This document shows positions 33,898 to 43,377 of a stretch of DNA of 49,160 nt, piece after piece. Where the stretch lies: contig CANQEL010000019.1 in NCBI GenBank assembly GCA_947594855.1, positions 1 through 49,160 on the forward strand. Reading direction: 5' to 3'. Below the pieces are notes generated by a model that saw nothing but the letters and a program-made list of their open reading frames with translations, was not told the DNA's origin and ran no database searches. Each line of letters begins with the position of its first letter. The first letter of the stretch is position 1. This DNA is from an uncultured Lachnospiraceae bacterium (GTDB taxonomy: Bacteria > Bacillota > Clostridia > Lachnospirales > Lachnospiraceae). The translations under genes and the position numbers were made by a program.

Positions 33898-34677
33898 TTA
33901 ATCCTCCCATATTTTCCACGGTGCACGACCAGATGCCCATAGTTCCTCAAGCTTATCCTTCTCACGCTTGGTATCCATGCACTGCCAGAAGCCGTGGTGA
34001 TAATAGCTTTTAAGCTGTCCCTCAACAGCAAGACGTTTCATTGATTCCTGTTCAAAAACAGTGCCGTCATCATATATGTAATCAAATATTTCGGGGTTGC
34101 ATACCATAAATCCTCCGTTTATGAGCGAACCGTCCTCGTCATCTTTTTCGCGGAAAGCGGTGATTGTGCCGCTGTCGTCAACGTCTAAAACCCCCTTTTG
34201 CTGTGCGAGACTAATCGAAGTAATCGTCGCTACCTTGCCGTGCGACTGGTGATATTCAACTAACTTAGTAATGTCGACGTCCGATACAGCATCGCCGTAT
34301 GTAAGGCAGAACGGCTCGTCTCCAACATATTTCTGAACACGCTTGATTCGGCCGCCTGTCATGGTATTTAATCCTGTGTCAACGACAGTTACTTTCCACT
34401 GCTCAGCATGCTTGTCGTGAACAATTACCTCATCTCCATGAGTGAAATCAAAAGTAACATCTGAGGTATGCAGAAAATAATCCGCAAACCATTCCTTGAT
34501 AACGTGCTGTTTATATCCGGCACAGATGATGAATTCGTTTATTCCTTGTGCGGAGTAGCCTTTCATTATGTGCCATAGGATTGGCATTTCACCGATTTCA
34601 ATCATTGGTTTGGGTTTGAAGGCGGATTCTTCGGAGATGCGTGTTCCAAAGCCGCCGGCGAGAATGACTGATTTCAT
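33898..34677 (-). CDS. rfbF: Glucose-1-phosphate cytidylyltransferase
   Basis: 259-aa nucleotidyltransferase with MKSVILAGGFGTRISEES, KPKPMIEIG and LTYGDAVSDV (metal-binding Asp). It makes CDP-glucose from CTP and glucose-1-phosphate. It abuts rfbG with no gap, so the pair is a unit. Length matches the family (257-260). Confidence 0.95.
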   Translation of the reverse strand: MKSVILAGGFGTRISEESAFKPKPMIEIGEMPILWHIMKGYSAQGINEFIICAGYKQHVIKEWFADYFLHTSDVTFDFTHGDEVIVHDKHAEQWKVTVVDTGLNTMTGGRIKRVQKYVGDEPFCLTYGDAVSDVDITKLVEYHQSHGKVATITSISLAQQKGVLDVDDSGTITAFREKDDEDGSLINGGFMVCNPEIFDYIYDDGTVFEQESMKRLAVEGQLKSYYHHGFWQCMDTKREKDKLEELWASGRAPWKIWED

Positions 34678-34723
34678 AATTTTTCTCCTATTGTTTTTTA
34701 ATGTGAAGGATAATTAAAATATC

Positions 34724-35698
34724 CTAAAGATGTAACTTTTTTAGAATAATTTTTATCTTTTGTTTAATGATAAAAACTATTTTCTTCTTTTTATAAAACC
34801 TTACATAATCAGCCCAATATGGTTCATCCTTATATGCTTTAATTAACATCTCTTTAAGATTCTCCTTGGTATTATAAACTGCATCTCCATATTTCGTTTC
34901 CAACAAAATAATTTGATCTGTGAATAAATCATACAGAAGATCTTTACGGATTTTTTCATAAACTTTACAGGATAAAGTTCCAACGTCTACATATTTTTTT
35001 AATATGCCAAGAAAATTTATATAAAACACCTGATACAAACCATATGAAAAGTCTTTACCTCTCACCTTTTGAACATCTACCAATTTTCTGTTACATATCA
35101 ATGCCGATTTCTTTTCATTTATCATTTTACAAACTTTTACTGTATGCCAAAAATGCAGCTCACAACCAGCTAAATCCTTTTCTATTTCATCGCATTCTTT
35201 CCCCCAAATTCCAAATGTCCCGCTCCAGGTTAACCAATATCCCATGACGACCGTAGCCTGTTCAAAGTTGCTGCAATCAATTTGTTCGTCACTGTACTCT
35301 TTCCTGGTTTCGTTTAAAAATAAAATTTGCTTTTTTTCCAAGTAATATTTTTTAATCAAATCACAAATATACTTTAGGCTTCCATCTATATAAATAAACG
35401 TATCATTGCTAAGTTTTCTAAATACTCCTGATCCCCTGCTCAAAGCAAGAGGGAAATTCTTATCAACTATATTTTCAGTATTCTGATAATAGTGTATATT
35501 GGAATATTTAGATTCAAATTCTTTCCCTAATAAATCAGTTCCATCATTGGACGCATTGTCAGATATTACAATTTCAACTTCTCCATTTTGAAATTCCGGC
35601 TGACAAATAATTGACTCTATACTCTCTTTAAGATAGTTACATCGATTAAAAGTCGGTATACAAATACTGACTAACGGCTGTTGGTTTTCTCGATTCAT
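34724..35698 (-). CDS. GT2 family glycosyltransferase
   Basis: 324 aa. The N-terminus is a GT-A fold (VSICIPTFNRCNYLKESI, then VISDNASNDGT). The hydrophilic C-terminal half is basic (KKKIVFIIKQKIKII), likely contacting the membrane. The family adds one sugar from a nucleotide donor to a lipid-linked chain. Being directly upstream of rfbF-rfbG in the transcript, it may use the CDP-sugar, as the abequosyltransferase RfbV does; that link is inference. AT-rich. Confidence 0.8.
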   Translation of the reverse strand: MNRENQQPLVSICIPTFNRCNYLKESIESIICQPEFQNGEVEIVISDNASNDGTDLLGKEFESKYSNIHYYQNTENIVDKNFPLALSRGSGVFRKLSNDTFIYIDGSLKYICDLIKKYYLEKKQILFLNETRKEYSDEQIDCSNFEQATVVMGYWLTWSGTFGIWGKECDEIEKDLAGCELHFWHTVKVCKMINEKKSALICNRKLVDVQKVRGKDFSYGLYQVFYINFLGILKKYVDVGTLSCKVYEKIRKDLLYDLFTDQIILLETKYGDAVYNTKENLKEMLIKAYKDEPYWADYVRFYKKKKIVFIIKQKIKIILKKLHL

Positions 35699-35702
35699 TT
35701 TC

Positions 35703-37193
35703 TCACCTAAAATCTGATCTGTTATCGTTATTCCTATGTGAAAGATAATATTTTTTTAGTTTACTAACACAGCTTTGAACTGTATTTACTGTAAATTCGT
35801 CATGTAAAGTCATTAATATTACGAAGTAAACACCTGCGCCAAATAACACAGATACAATAACACGCATAATAGTGTTGTTTATAACGTATTTTAATATTAT
35901 TAATACAACTGCCATGATTACAGACGCAAAAACCGGTCGCAAAACCAGTTTTAAATTCTCTGCATCCTGATATTTTTTTTTCAAAAAAGGAATACATATG
36001 ATTGCAGCACAAAGCTGAGAAACTATTGTTGTAACTGCAGCAGCATTTATCCCAAACACAGGAATAAAAATAATATTTGTAATAATATTCAATACAGCAG
36101 ACATCGAACAGGCGAACAGACAAACCTTATCTTTACCGGCCGCCAATAGGTTAATATTAAAAATGTAGTTTCCTATTGTTGATATTGCCAACGTTAATGA
36201 TAGCAACCTCAAAGGTATTGTAGCCTCAATGTAACTTCGTCCTCCAAAGATTGATATTATTTCCGGACTTAAAATAAAAAGACCTACTATACAAGGTATT
36301 CCAAAGACCGCCGAGAACTGTATTACATATCTAAGAATCCTTTTGATATCCTCAATACTATCCTCTGCAAAAGCCACGCTCAACTGCGCCATAACTACCC
36401 AGGTTATAGATCCCAATATTTGATTTAATATATTATAAATTTTCACTGCTGTACTATATAATCCGACCTGATAATCCCCTAAAGTCAGTCCTATAATTGT
36501 AGTATCGCTCATTGTGAAAACCTGCTGAGCTAAAAGCATCGCAAACAATCCCAAAATAGGCGGCAAATGCTTTTTTAAACTACACTTTATCGTAAACTTC
36601 GTTTTACAGTATTTTCTGCGATAAATTATATTTAAAATACCGGCTCCACTTGATGACAAAACAGTAATTATTGCATAATTAATGTAATCATTAGGCTCCT
36701 TTACAAATATGAACATTAAGATTACAGATAATACTTGAAAAGCTATGGTTCTTATTGTAATGTATTTAAAATCCTCCATAGCTGTGTTAATCCAGTCTGC
36801 TCCCAAGGCAGTAAATATAACAGACAAACTTTGAATCAAAATCAGCAACCTGTAATCATGAAGTTTTCCATACACTAAAAGTATTATTGCTAAAACAATG
36901 TATGCAATAAAGGTTGTAAACAAATTGATTGATAATATTTCCCCGGAAAGCTTACTCAGCTCCTCTCTATTGTTTCTAACCTTTGAACATTCTCTTATTG
37001 CATATGTGGTAACGCCAAGAGTGGCAAGCAAGGATATATAACCTACTATCGAATTGCCAAAGTTTATCCTTCCTATGTTTTTCGGTTGCAGTACTCTTGA
37101 AATATACGGAAAAGTAATGATTGGAAACAGAATAGTGGATGCAGTTTTTATTATGTTATAGACTGTATTCTTTTTAATACTTATACTACCCAT
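35703..37193 (-). CDS. wzx: Polysaccharide flippase (Wzx, PST family)
   Basis: 496-aa membrane protein with about 12-14 hydrophobic helices. It opens SIKKNTVYNIIKTASTILFP, and FPYISRVLQPKNIG is a typical oligosaccharide-flippase block. It exports lipid-linked repeat units for polymerisation by Wzy. A second flippase lies at the operon end (24882). AT-rich, like wzy. Confidence 0.88.
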   Translation of the reverse strand: MGSISIKKNTVYNIIKTASTILFPIITFPYISRVLQPKNIGRINFGNSIVGYISLLATLGVTTYAIRECSKVRNNREELSKLSGEILSINLFTTFIAYIVLAIILLVYGKLHDYRLLILIQSLSVIFTALGADWINTAMEDFKYITIRTIAFQVLSVILMFIFVKEPNDYINYAIITVLSSSGAGILNIIYRRKYCKTKFTIKCSLKKHLPPILGLFAMLLAQQVFTMSDTTIIGLTLGDYQVGLYSTAVKIYNILNQILGSITWVVMAQLSVAFAEDSIEDIKRILRYVIQFSAVFGIPCIVGLFILSPEIISIFGGRSYIEATIPLRLLSLTLAISTIGNYIFNINLLAAGKDKVCLFACSMSAVLNIITNIIFIPVFGINAAAVTTIVSQLCAAIICIPFLKKKYQDAENLKLVLRPVFASVIMAVVLIILKYVINNTIMRVIVSVLFGAGVYFVILMTLHDEFTVNTVQSCVSKLKKYYLSHRNNDNRSDFR

Positions 37194-37327
37194 TTAATTA
37201 TCTCCAATATAATAATTTATAAATATCACCCAGTATATTCCTTCAATCCATCATCTCACACTGCAAATTATTTTTTATTTCCCATAGTGTCATTACAATC
37301 GTTCACAACACACATTTCTCTATTCCT

Positions 37328-37495
37328 TTATCTTTTAACATTACTAAATATCAGTTTACTATAATCAATTCTCAAAAGTTCCTTTATGATTTCTTCTTTA
37401 AAGCTGTATTTGATTACTTTTGCCGGTACTCCACCTACAATAGTATATGGAGGAAAATTTTTAGTTACAACTGATCCGGTTGCAATTACCTTGCC
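37328..37495 (-). pseudogene. C-terminal remnant of a hexapeptide acetyltransferase
   Basis: A 55-codon open stretch with no start reads [24 protein letters not shown] and ends in a stop. It closely parallels the intact acetyltransferase at 38805 ([16 protein letters not shown]). It overlaps the last 10 bases of wzy. It is probably what is left of a gene truncated by rearrangement. The rest of the gap 37194-37327 holds nothing recognised. Confidence 0.75.
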
Positions 37496-38808
37496 TTTTC
37501 TTCAACACTTAAGACGTTATCATAAGCTATTAGCAAACCAACTAAAACCCAAAACAATTTGTCTACTCCAACAGATGAAAGATAGCATAGGAAATATGCT
37601 AAAAAAGCATATTTAAACATCCGTCCCATAGGTTCTTTTCTTTTTTCTACTCTTTTAATTAATTTGACAATACTTACCATCAATACTAAATAACCTGTTG
37701 CACCAATTATTCCAAAATTGCAAATAATGGAAAAATATCCTACATCATATGAATTCGTTACATACCAGTTTCCAGAATCATTAAGATACTGTATTAGCCC
37801 TCTTCCATCTGCCGCTGGTCCCATTCCAATTAACGGGCTATGAGTCAAAACCCAATAAACTCCTGTTATCTGAAATGTCCTAGAGTGGAAACCATTAATA
37901 TTATAACCATAATCCTCAAATTCTCCAACTCCTCCAAAAATGGCAATTACCAAAGATTCTATAATATTACCCATCAGTTTCCAAATTCTAGGCATTACCA
38001 AAAATGCAACAACAAGTCCCAATATAATAATAAGAATTAACCCTGTGTGATTCTTAAAAAACTGTACAAGGTGTTTTCTTTCTTCCAACAGACGGATAAC
38101 AATCACCATGCCTAGAGCCAACATTGAACCTCTAGAATTTGCAAGAATGAATGCAAATATATCCACAATGAGAATCATCAAATACAAATTACGATATTTT
38201 GATTTCTTCTCATACAAATACATCACAATTGTTATAATAACACAGCCATATAAGCTATAGTGTACGGCATGTCCAAATCCAGCTTCTGCTCTCAAAAAAC
38301 CAAGCCTTGAAAAATTAGCGATTGCCACCTCTCGTGTTACAGTGTTTAAATAACTAAAATAATTAATTCCCTGTAGTGAACCTACTATTGAAATTATTGC
38401 TACTACAAAGGATCCCCAAGCCATAAACTTCAAAAACTGTTCTATCATGTTACGAGATCTTATAGTTTGAGATAAGAGCCACACAAGAAACAATTCTTCA
38501 ATATATATAACGAATATTTCCTTTATAGCTTCTGTTGTTTCAGCCAAGAAAAATAGATTTGGAATGGTTGCTAGAACAAAATATGTAATCAATCCTCTCT
38601 TCAATTGTCTATTATTTGTTATATGAATTTCTAATTTTCTATTATTATAAAATAGATATGATAATACCAAGAAAATCAGTAAAGCTCTGCTAGCTGTTAA
38701 TAATGGGAAAACAGTATTAATCTCATATGCAAAATAACTCGGAAGAGTTATATAGAACAAGGCAAACAAAGCTAGTGCAAACCTTAGCTGTACTGTTTTT
38801 TTTCTCAT
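37486..38808 (-). CDS. wzy: Wzy-like O-antigen/polysaccharide polymerase
   Basis: 440-aa polytopic membrane protein with about 10-12 hydrophobic segments and a large periplasmic loop (about 300-350, containing [12 protein letters not shown]), which fits the Wzy/O-antigen ligase superfamily. I chose ATG 38808 (MRKKTVQL) as it follows GAGG and overlaps the acetyltransferase stop as ATGA. Codons 2-4 hold an A8 run. It polymerises or ligates repeat units. Its 3' end abuts an acetyltransferase remnant, so the C-terminus may have been altered. Confidence 0.8.
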   Translation of the reverse strand: MRKKTVQLRFALALFALFYITLPSYFAYEINTVFPLLTASRALLIFLVLSYLFYNNRKLEIHITNNRQLKRGLITYFVLATIPNLFFLAETTEAIKEIFVIYIEELFLVWLLSQTIRSRNMIEQFLKFMAWGSFVVAIISIVGSLQGINYFSYLNTVTREVAIANFSRLGFLRAEAGFGHAVHYSLYGCVIITIVMYLYEKKSKYRNLYLMILIVDIFAFILANSRGSMLALGMVIVIRLLEERKHLVQFFKNHTGLILIIILGLVVAFLVMPRIWKLMGNIIESLVIAIFGGVGEFEDYGYNINGFHSRTFQITGVYWVLTHSPLIGMGPAADGRGLIQYLNDSGNWYVTNSYDVGYFSIICNFGIIGATGYLVLMVSIVKLIKRVEKRKEPMGRMFKYAFLAYFLCYLSSVGVDKLFWVLVGLLIAYDNVLSVEEKAR

Positions 38809-39431
38809 GACCATTCCTCGCAATATTTTTCATCTATCCATTCTAGTTGCTCTGGTTTAAGAATATCCTCGTAGAATCTTTCCAAATTCTTTGCAACAAA
38901 AGATTTACTAATGTGCTTAAAATCGACCTTCAACAAACAATCGACAATATCATCGTTAAATCTATACCTAATAATTCTTGCTGGAATTCCACCAACAATT
39001 GCATACGGCGGAACATCTTTAGTAACAACAGAACCTGCTGCAACTACAGCCCCCTGCCCGATTGAAACCCCAGACATAATTGTCGCTCCATACCCAATCC
39101 ATACATCATCGCAGATATTAATATCACCTTTTGAAGTAGCTTCAAATTCTTCTATCCCTAATAATTTTACCTTAAAAGGATACGTAGAAATAAAACTTGT
39201 TGGATGACTTGCATCCAAAATAAATGTAACACTCTCGCCGATTGAACAATAGTAACCAATATTAATTTTAGAGACATTGTTGTAATTGATAACTCGAATG
39301 TCACCATATGTATTATCTCCAATATTTATACATCCGATGTTAAAAAGATTTACTGGGCGAGTAAAATTGTTTTTATTCTTCTTTTTCCATTTACTTCTCA
39401 TTTTTTGAAATCTCAAATAGTTCCCAATCAT
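38805..39431 (-). CDS. Hexapeptide-repeat acetyltransferase
   Basis: 208 aa with left-handed beta-helix repeats ([37 protein letters not shown]) and the CatB-type closing motif [13 protein letters not shown] His in DASHPTSF is the likely catalytic base. It probably O- or N-acetylates a sugar using acetyl-CoA in the cytoplasm. Its start overlaps the preceding stop (TAATG). Confidence 0.87.
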   Translation of the reverse strand: MIGNYLRFQKMRSKWKKKNKNNFTRPVNLFNIGCINIGDNTYGDIRVINYNNVSKINIGYYCSIGESVTFILDASHPTSFISTYPFKVKLLGIEEFEATSKGDINICDDVWIGYGATIMSGVSIGQGAVVAAGSVVTKDVPPYAIVGGIPARIIRYRFNDDIVDCLLKVDFKHISKSFVAKNLERFYEDILKPEQLEWIDEKYCEEWS

Positions 39432-40654
39432 TATTCGTCCCTACCAACAATCCATTTTTGATGATCCTCTCTTGAGTACAGCTTCATTGCTTTTAACAAT
39501 TTAGTATATTTGTCAAAGCCTAGAAATCTAAACAATATTTTATACATCTTTATCAATAATGAATAATACTTATTTTCTACAGTTGCTTTTTCTGATGTGT
39601 CATTTTTTAAAGTCGAATATATCAATAGTTTCCTTTTTTTCAATAGTTGATAATATTCATTCCTGATTTCAAAAGGCGAACCTATGATTGTATCTTTTAT
39701 AGCAGCATATAATCTTCTATGAAAAGGATTAATAAGTTCTCCATTAGAGTAATAATTGTATCTATACTTCTTTTCCAATCCATTAAGAACATCATGCTGC
39801 AAAAGATCTTTTCCATATTCATATAAAAGAAGTTTAATATCTTCAACGATTTTAATATTTCTAAAGTTATGCGAAATATTGTTTTCAACTAATTTCTTGT
39901 AATTAAAACCGCTAAAATGAACAAAGCACAGTAGATGCATTTCACCATACTGTTTATTTTCTCTTGGAATTACATAAAATGAACCATTATGAATAACTAT
40001 TTTCCTTTCAGAGAAATTCCATGGAGCAACATTACATCCTATATTCTTAATAATAAATAATTCCTCACGTTCAAAAAAAGCAGGTGCAAAATCCATCCAT
40101 TTTTGGTCTGTATAAATTCCCTTCTTGGAATCATCAAAACACTCCGTTTCGAGCATCTTACCCCACCACTTTATAAAAGCCACTACACGTTCAGATTTTT
40201 TGAACCCTACGAATCCACAATTGTATATGCCACAACGAAGATAGCTATCATAGTTTTCAATATCACTCCCCAAGTTAATAGAATGTGGTGTTAAAAAAAC
40301 TTTATATCCTTCTAAATCAAGTTCTTTAAATCTTGAATAAAATTTTATATCAGGATCAATATAAATCACGGTATCGTAATTATCAAAAAATGATAATATA
40401 CAATATGCCTTTATACTAGTACAATACTCAATCAAATCATACTGAAACTTCATTGTTGATATTTTGAGATCATCAATGTTCTTCTTTAGCAAATTATCTG
40501 CATCAATAATATAAGAATCGCCCCCTATATTGTAGTCCACAACTACAATATAGAAATCATAACCATCATGATAGCTCAAAAAAGAATCCCTAACAGTTTT
40601 TGCTATTCCTATATAACTATTAGTACAAATTGTAAAGGCACACTTTTTTCCCAT
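39431..40654 (-). CDS. GT8-like glycosyltransferase
   Basis: 407 aa. The N-terminal half has GT-A features ([25 protein letters not shown], a DxD-type metal site near 98-101). NPFHRR and a basic C-terminal part follow. The assignment to a GT8-like transferase rests on the DxD region and context. Very AT-rich. It lies between the dehydratase and acetyltransferase genes with tight spacing. Confidence 0.7.
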   Translation of the reverse strand: MGKKCAFTICTNSYIGIAKTVRDSFLSYHDGYDFYIVVVDYNIGGDSYIIDADNLLKKNIDDLKISTMKFQYDLIEYCTSIKAYCILSFFDNYDTVIYIDPDIKFYSRFKELDLEGYKVFLTPHSINLGSDIENYDSYLRCGIYNCGFVGFKKSERVVAFIKWWGKMLETECFDDSKKGIYTDQKWMDFAPAFFEREELFIIKNIGCNVAPWNFSERKIVIHNGSFYVIPRENKQYGEMHLLCFVHFSGFNYKKLVENNISHNFRNIKIVEDIKLLLYEYGKDLLQHDVLNGLEKKYRYNYYSNGELINPFHRRLYAAIKDTIIGSPFEIRNEYYQLLKKRKLLIYSTLKNDTSEKATVENKYYSLLIKMYKILFRFLGFDKYTKLLKAMKLYSREDHQKWIVGRDE

Positions 40655-40671
40655 TGAAATACTCCTCTATT

Positions 40672-41703
40672 CTATCTCGTCAGGAATGTTTCTCCCTTAT
40701 TAACTCTAGCTCGCCAATAATCTAAAAGATCGTGCATCGTCTTTTCAAAAGAAATCTCTGGTTCCCAACCTGTGTGTACTTTAAACTTCCGACAATCCGG
40801 AACTTGCAAATCCGCATCAATAGGACGTAGACGTTCTATATCAGTAACAATTTGAATTTCATCTTTCTTAGTACTGTAGGAGATAAGAGTATTAAGTGTA
40901 TCACCAACTTCACAAGTGTATGATCCACCAATGTTATAGTATTCACCTGGAATCGGATTAACTGTTACCAGCATATAATAAGCACGTACTGCATCCCGAA
41001 CATCAGCATATGTTCTCAAGCTCTTCAAATTTCCCACCATGACTTTGGGTTCAATCATCCCAGCCTCAATCATCGCAATCTGCTTCGCAAATGTTGATTC
41101 ATGAAACACATCTCCACGACGTGGACCAGTATGTGTAAACATCCTCGTAGTCATAACTGTCATACCATATGCTTCTGCATAATACCGACCCAAAAGATCG
41201 GTGCCAACTTTTGAAATGGCATAAGGACTTGCTGGATGAAATGGACATTCCTCATTAATCCCAGTATCCGGTTTTTTCGCTGCCGGGATCTTACCAAACA
41301 CCTCAGAAGAGGCACAAACATGGATAATCGGTTTATATCCTTTATCCTCATCCATTGCCAAACGAAATGCCTCCAACAGACGACAAGTTCCAAGAATATT
41401 TGTGTTCAATGTATCAATCGGAGCAGTAAAAGAAGTAAGTGGATAAGATTGCGCCGCCAGATGGAATACATAGTCAGGCTTTATCTTGTTGACCACAGTG
41501 ATAAGACTCATCTCATCGTTCAGATCCGCATACTCAAAGAATATCCGATCCTTTTTATTCACACGATCAAGAAGGTGTGATACGTTATCTAACGGGCTAC
41601 GCCAACGGCAAACACCGTAAACATCCCAGTCTGTATTCGTAATCAGAAAATCAGCCAAATGAGATCCTACCATACCAGTAATTCCTGTAATCAATGCTTT
41701 CAT
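40672..41703 (-). CDS. GDP-mannose/GDP-heptose 4,6-dehydratase family protein
   Basis: 343-aa extended SDR with GITGMVGSHL, SSEVFG and YAISK. It resembles GDP-mannose 4,6-dehydratase (Gmd) and its GDP-heptose relatives (DmhA/WcbK, about 343 aa). Because gmhA and hddA are neighbours, a GDP-D-glycero-D-manno-heptose substrate, giving GDP-6-deoxy-4-keto-heptose, is as likely as GDP-mannose. It overlaps the next gene by 4 bp. Confidence 0.82.
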   Translation of the reverse strand: MKALITGITGMVGSHLADFLITNTDWDVYGVCRWRSPLDNVSHLLDRVNKKDRIFFEYADLNDEMSLITVVNKIKPDYVFHLAAQSYPLTSFTAPIDTLNTNILGTCRLLEAFRLAMDEDKGYKPIIHVCASSEVFGKIPAAKKPDTGINEECPFHPASPYAISKVGTDLLGRYYAEAYGMTVMTTRMFTHTGPRRGDVFHESTFAKQIAMIEAGMIEPKVMVGNLKSLRTYADVRDAVRAYYMLVTVNPIPGEYYNIGGSYTCEVGDTLNTLISYSTKKDEIQIVTDIERLRPIDADLQVPDCRKFKVHTGWEPEISFEKTMHDLLDYWRARVNKGETFLTR

Positions 41704-42563
41704 AATTTGATATCCTCCAACTCTTTTGCAATTTTTTCTGTAAATGTACTATCAGGGAGGATTCCGTATTTTTTCAAATACAGGCTCCTCATTTGTGTAA
41801 TTTGTGGTCGGTTCATAAAAAATTCTTTTTCTGGCATTGAAATTGTGTACTTAAGCTTATCACAAACAAACCTATTTAATTCATCAGCTATTCTTATGCG
41901 ACTAACAAGTTCCTTGCCAGCAACATTCAGATACTTGGGTTCGTACTCATCCCAGTGGAGCGCAAAGTATGTGACAACATCCACAACATCTGAAACAACT
42001 ATTACATTTCGATAAAAGGGATGAAAAATATCGGCAGTTTCCTCATTTCTAATACAATTCAGACAATAAGTAATGAAACGATCCTTTGCCGATGCTACAT
42101 ATGAAAGTCTTATTGCTTTAAACAGTGATTCATCAATAAATTCATCTTCTACTGCCTTTTTCATTTGTCCATATGCCGTCTGCGCAGCAGTGGCAGATTT
42201 TTCATCATAAATTGCCATTGGGATATCTCCAAACACAGCATCAGATGAAAAAAACAACACACGGCAATTTCGCTTAATTGCCTCTCGAATAAAATATATT
42301 GTTCCTGTCACATTAATCTTCCAACATTCTTCAAATTCCTGGGCGCATTTATCCGGTTCAGATATGGCTGCGGTAAATACAATATAGTCAATGCTTTCCA
42401 GCAAAGAATAATCAAACTCTGCAGGAATGGAAAGATCAAGATAAGCATCTGATTCGCTATTTTTGTCTAATGTCAGAACATATTCAATTTCTGGCTTTTT
42501 AGCAAATCTCTTTAAAATAAATTGTGCTATATACCCCGAACTTCCTACAAGTGCTGTTTTCAT
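41700..42563 (-). CDS. RmlD-like NAD(P)-dependent sugar reductase/epimerase
   Basis: 287-aa SDR with GSSGYIAQF, SSDAVFGD and YGQMKKA (Tyr/Lys pair). It resembles RmlD-type reductases. Its place between gmhA and the 4,6-dehydratase, with 4-bp overlaps on both sides, suggests it reduces the 4-keto-heptose made by the dehydratase, as DmhB does. The exact reaction is inferred. Confidence 0.78.
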   Translation of the reverse strand: MKTALVGSSGYIAQFILKRFAKKPEIEYVLTLDKNSESDAYLDLSIPAEFDYSLLESIDYIVFTAAISEPDKCAQEFEECWKINVTGTIYFIREAIKRNCRVLFFSSDAVFGDIPMAIYDEKSATAAQTAYGQMKKAVEDEFIDESLFKAIRLSYVASAKDRFITYCLNCIRNEETADIFHPFYRNVIVVSDVVDVVTYFALHWDEYEPKYLNVAGKELVSRIRIADELNRFVCDKLKYTISMPEKEFFMNRPQITQMRSLYLKKYGILPDSTFTEKIAKELEDIKL

Positions 42564-43237
42564 ATAACCACCTTCGTTTTTGAATCTCCAAAAAACTTAT
42601 CTTCCAACATCAGACACCAGCAGTGATACACTGGCAGATGCAACTCCTGAATCATATATGTTTCAATCTGCGGAACCTTAACAGCAACATCTGCCACCGA
42701 TGCTAGTTCGCCACCCTTTGCTCCTGTCAATCCGATAACCTTAATTTCCAACGCACGGGCAACTACAGTCGCACTCATAACATTCTTACTATTTCCACTC
42801 GTACTAATTCCAAGGAATACATCTCCTGGACGTCCAAACCCAAACAACTGCTGTGCAAATACTCCTAACCCATCTACATCATTTATATAAGCAGTAGACA
42901 AAGCATCATATGCAGCCAATGAGATTGCCATCAGACCACATTCCAGATTTTTGGCTAAATTAGCACCTCTTACAGAGTCAATTGCTCTCAACTTATTAGC
43001 CATATCAGATGGCACAGGTCTTGGCGTTTTGAACCGTTTCATAAGTTCGCCTGCTATATGTTCGGCATCTGCTGCTGACCCGCCATTACCAGCAATGAGC
43101 AGTTTTCCATCATGTTCATAGCATTCTTCCATAATAAGGTATGCTTCAACTATATCTTTCCGGCATGATTCCAAGACCGGATATCTATCCATCAAAAGGT
43201 CAATGTGCTTTTCAAGTCTCTTCTCTAGCAGTTTCAT
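42560..43237 (-). CDS. gmhA: Sedoheptulose-7-phosphate isomerase (GmhA-like, SIS domain)
   Basis: 225-aa SIS-fold protein with the GmhA signatures AGNGGSAADAEHIAGEL and ISTSGNSKNV. GmhA converts sedoheptulose-7-phosphate to D-glycero-D-manno-heptose-7-phosphate, the first step to ADP- or GDP-heptose. Length is slightly above the usual 190-200. It is linked by overlap to the reductase gene. Confidence 0.9.
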   Translation of the reverse strand: MKLLEKRLEKHIDLLMDRYPVLESCRKDIVEAYLIMEECYEHDGKLLIAGNGGSAADAEHIAGELMKRFKTPRPVPSDMANKLRAIDSVRGANLAKNLECGLMAISLAAYDALSTAYINDVDGLGVFAQQLFGFGRPGDVFLGISTSGNSKNVMSATVVARALEIKVIGLTGAKGGELASVADVAVKVPQIETYMIQELHLPVYHCWCLMLEDKFFGDSKTKVVI

Positions 43238-43377
43238 GATCTTTTAACCTCTCACTATTTTGTATGCGATTGTCACACCATTCGTTCAAAAACCCAATGG
43301 TCACAACCTACTCTTAATCTCTTTTACCAATCAACTTTGTCTTACATCCAATTTTCCACCCGATATGATTGCTATCT
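43238..43377 (-). other. Gap between hddA and gmhA
   Basis: Two short open stretches on the minus strand (IAIISGGKLDVRQS and IGFLNEWCDNRIQ) have stops between them. They may be traces of a lost gene, but neither can be assigned. No terminator or promoter is convincing. Confidence 0.25.
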
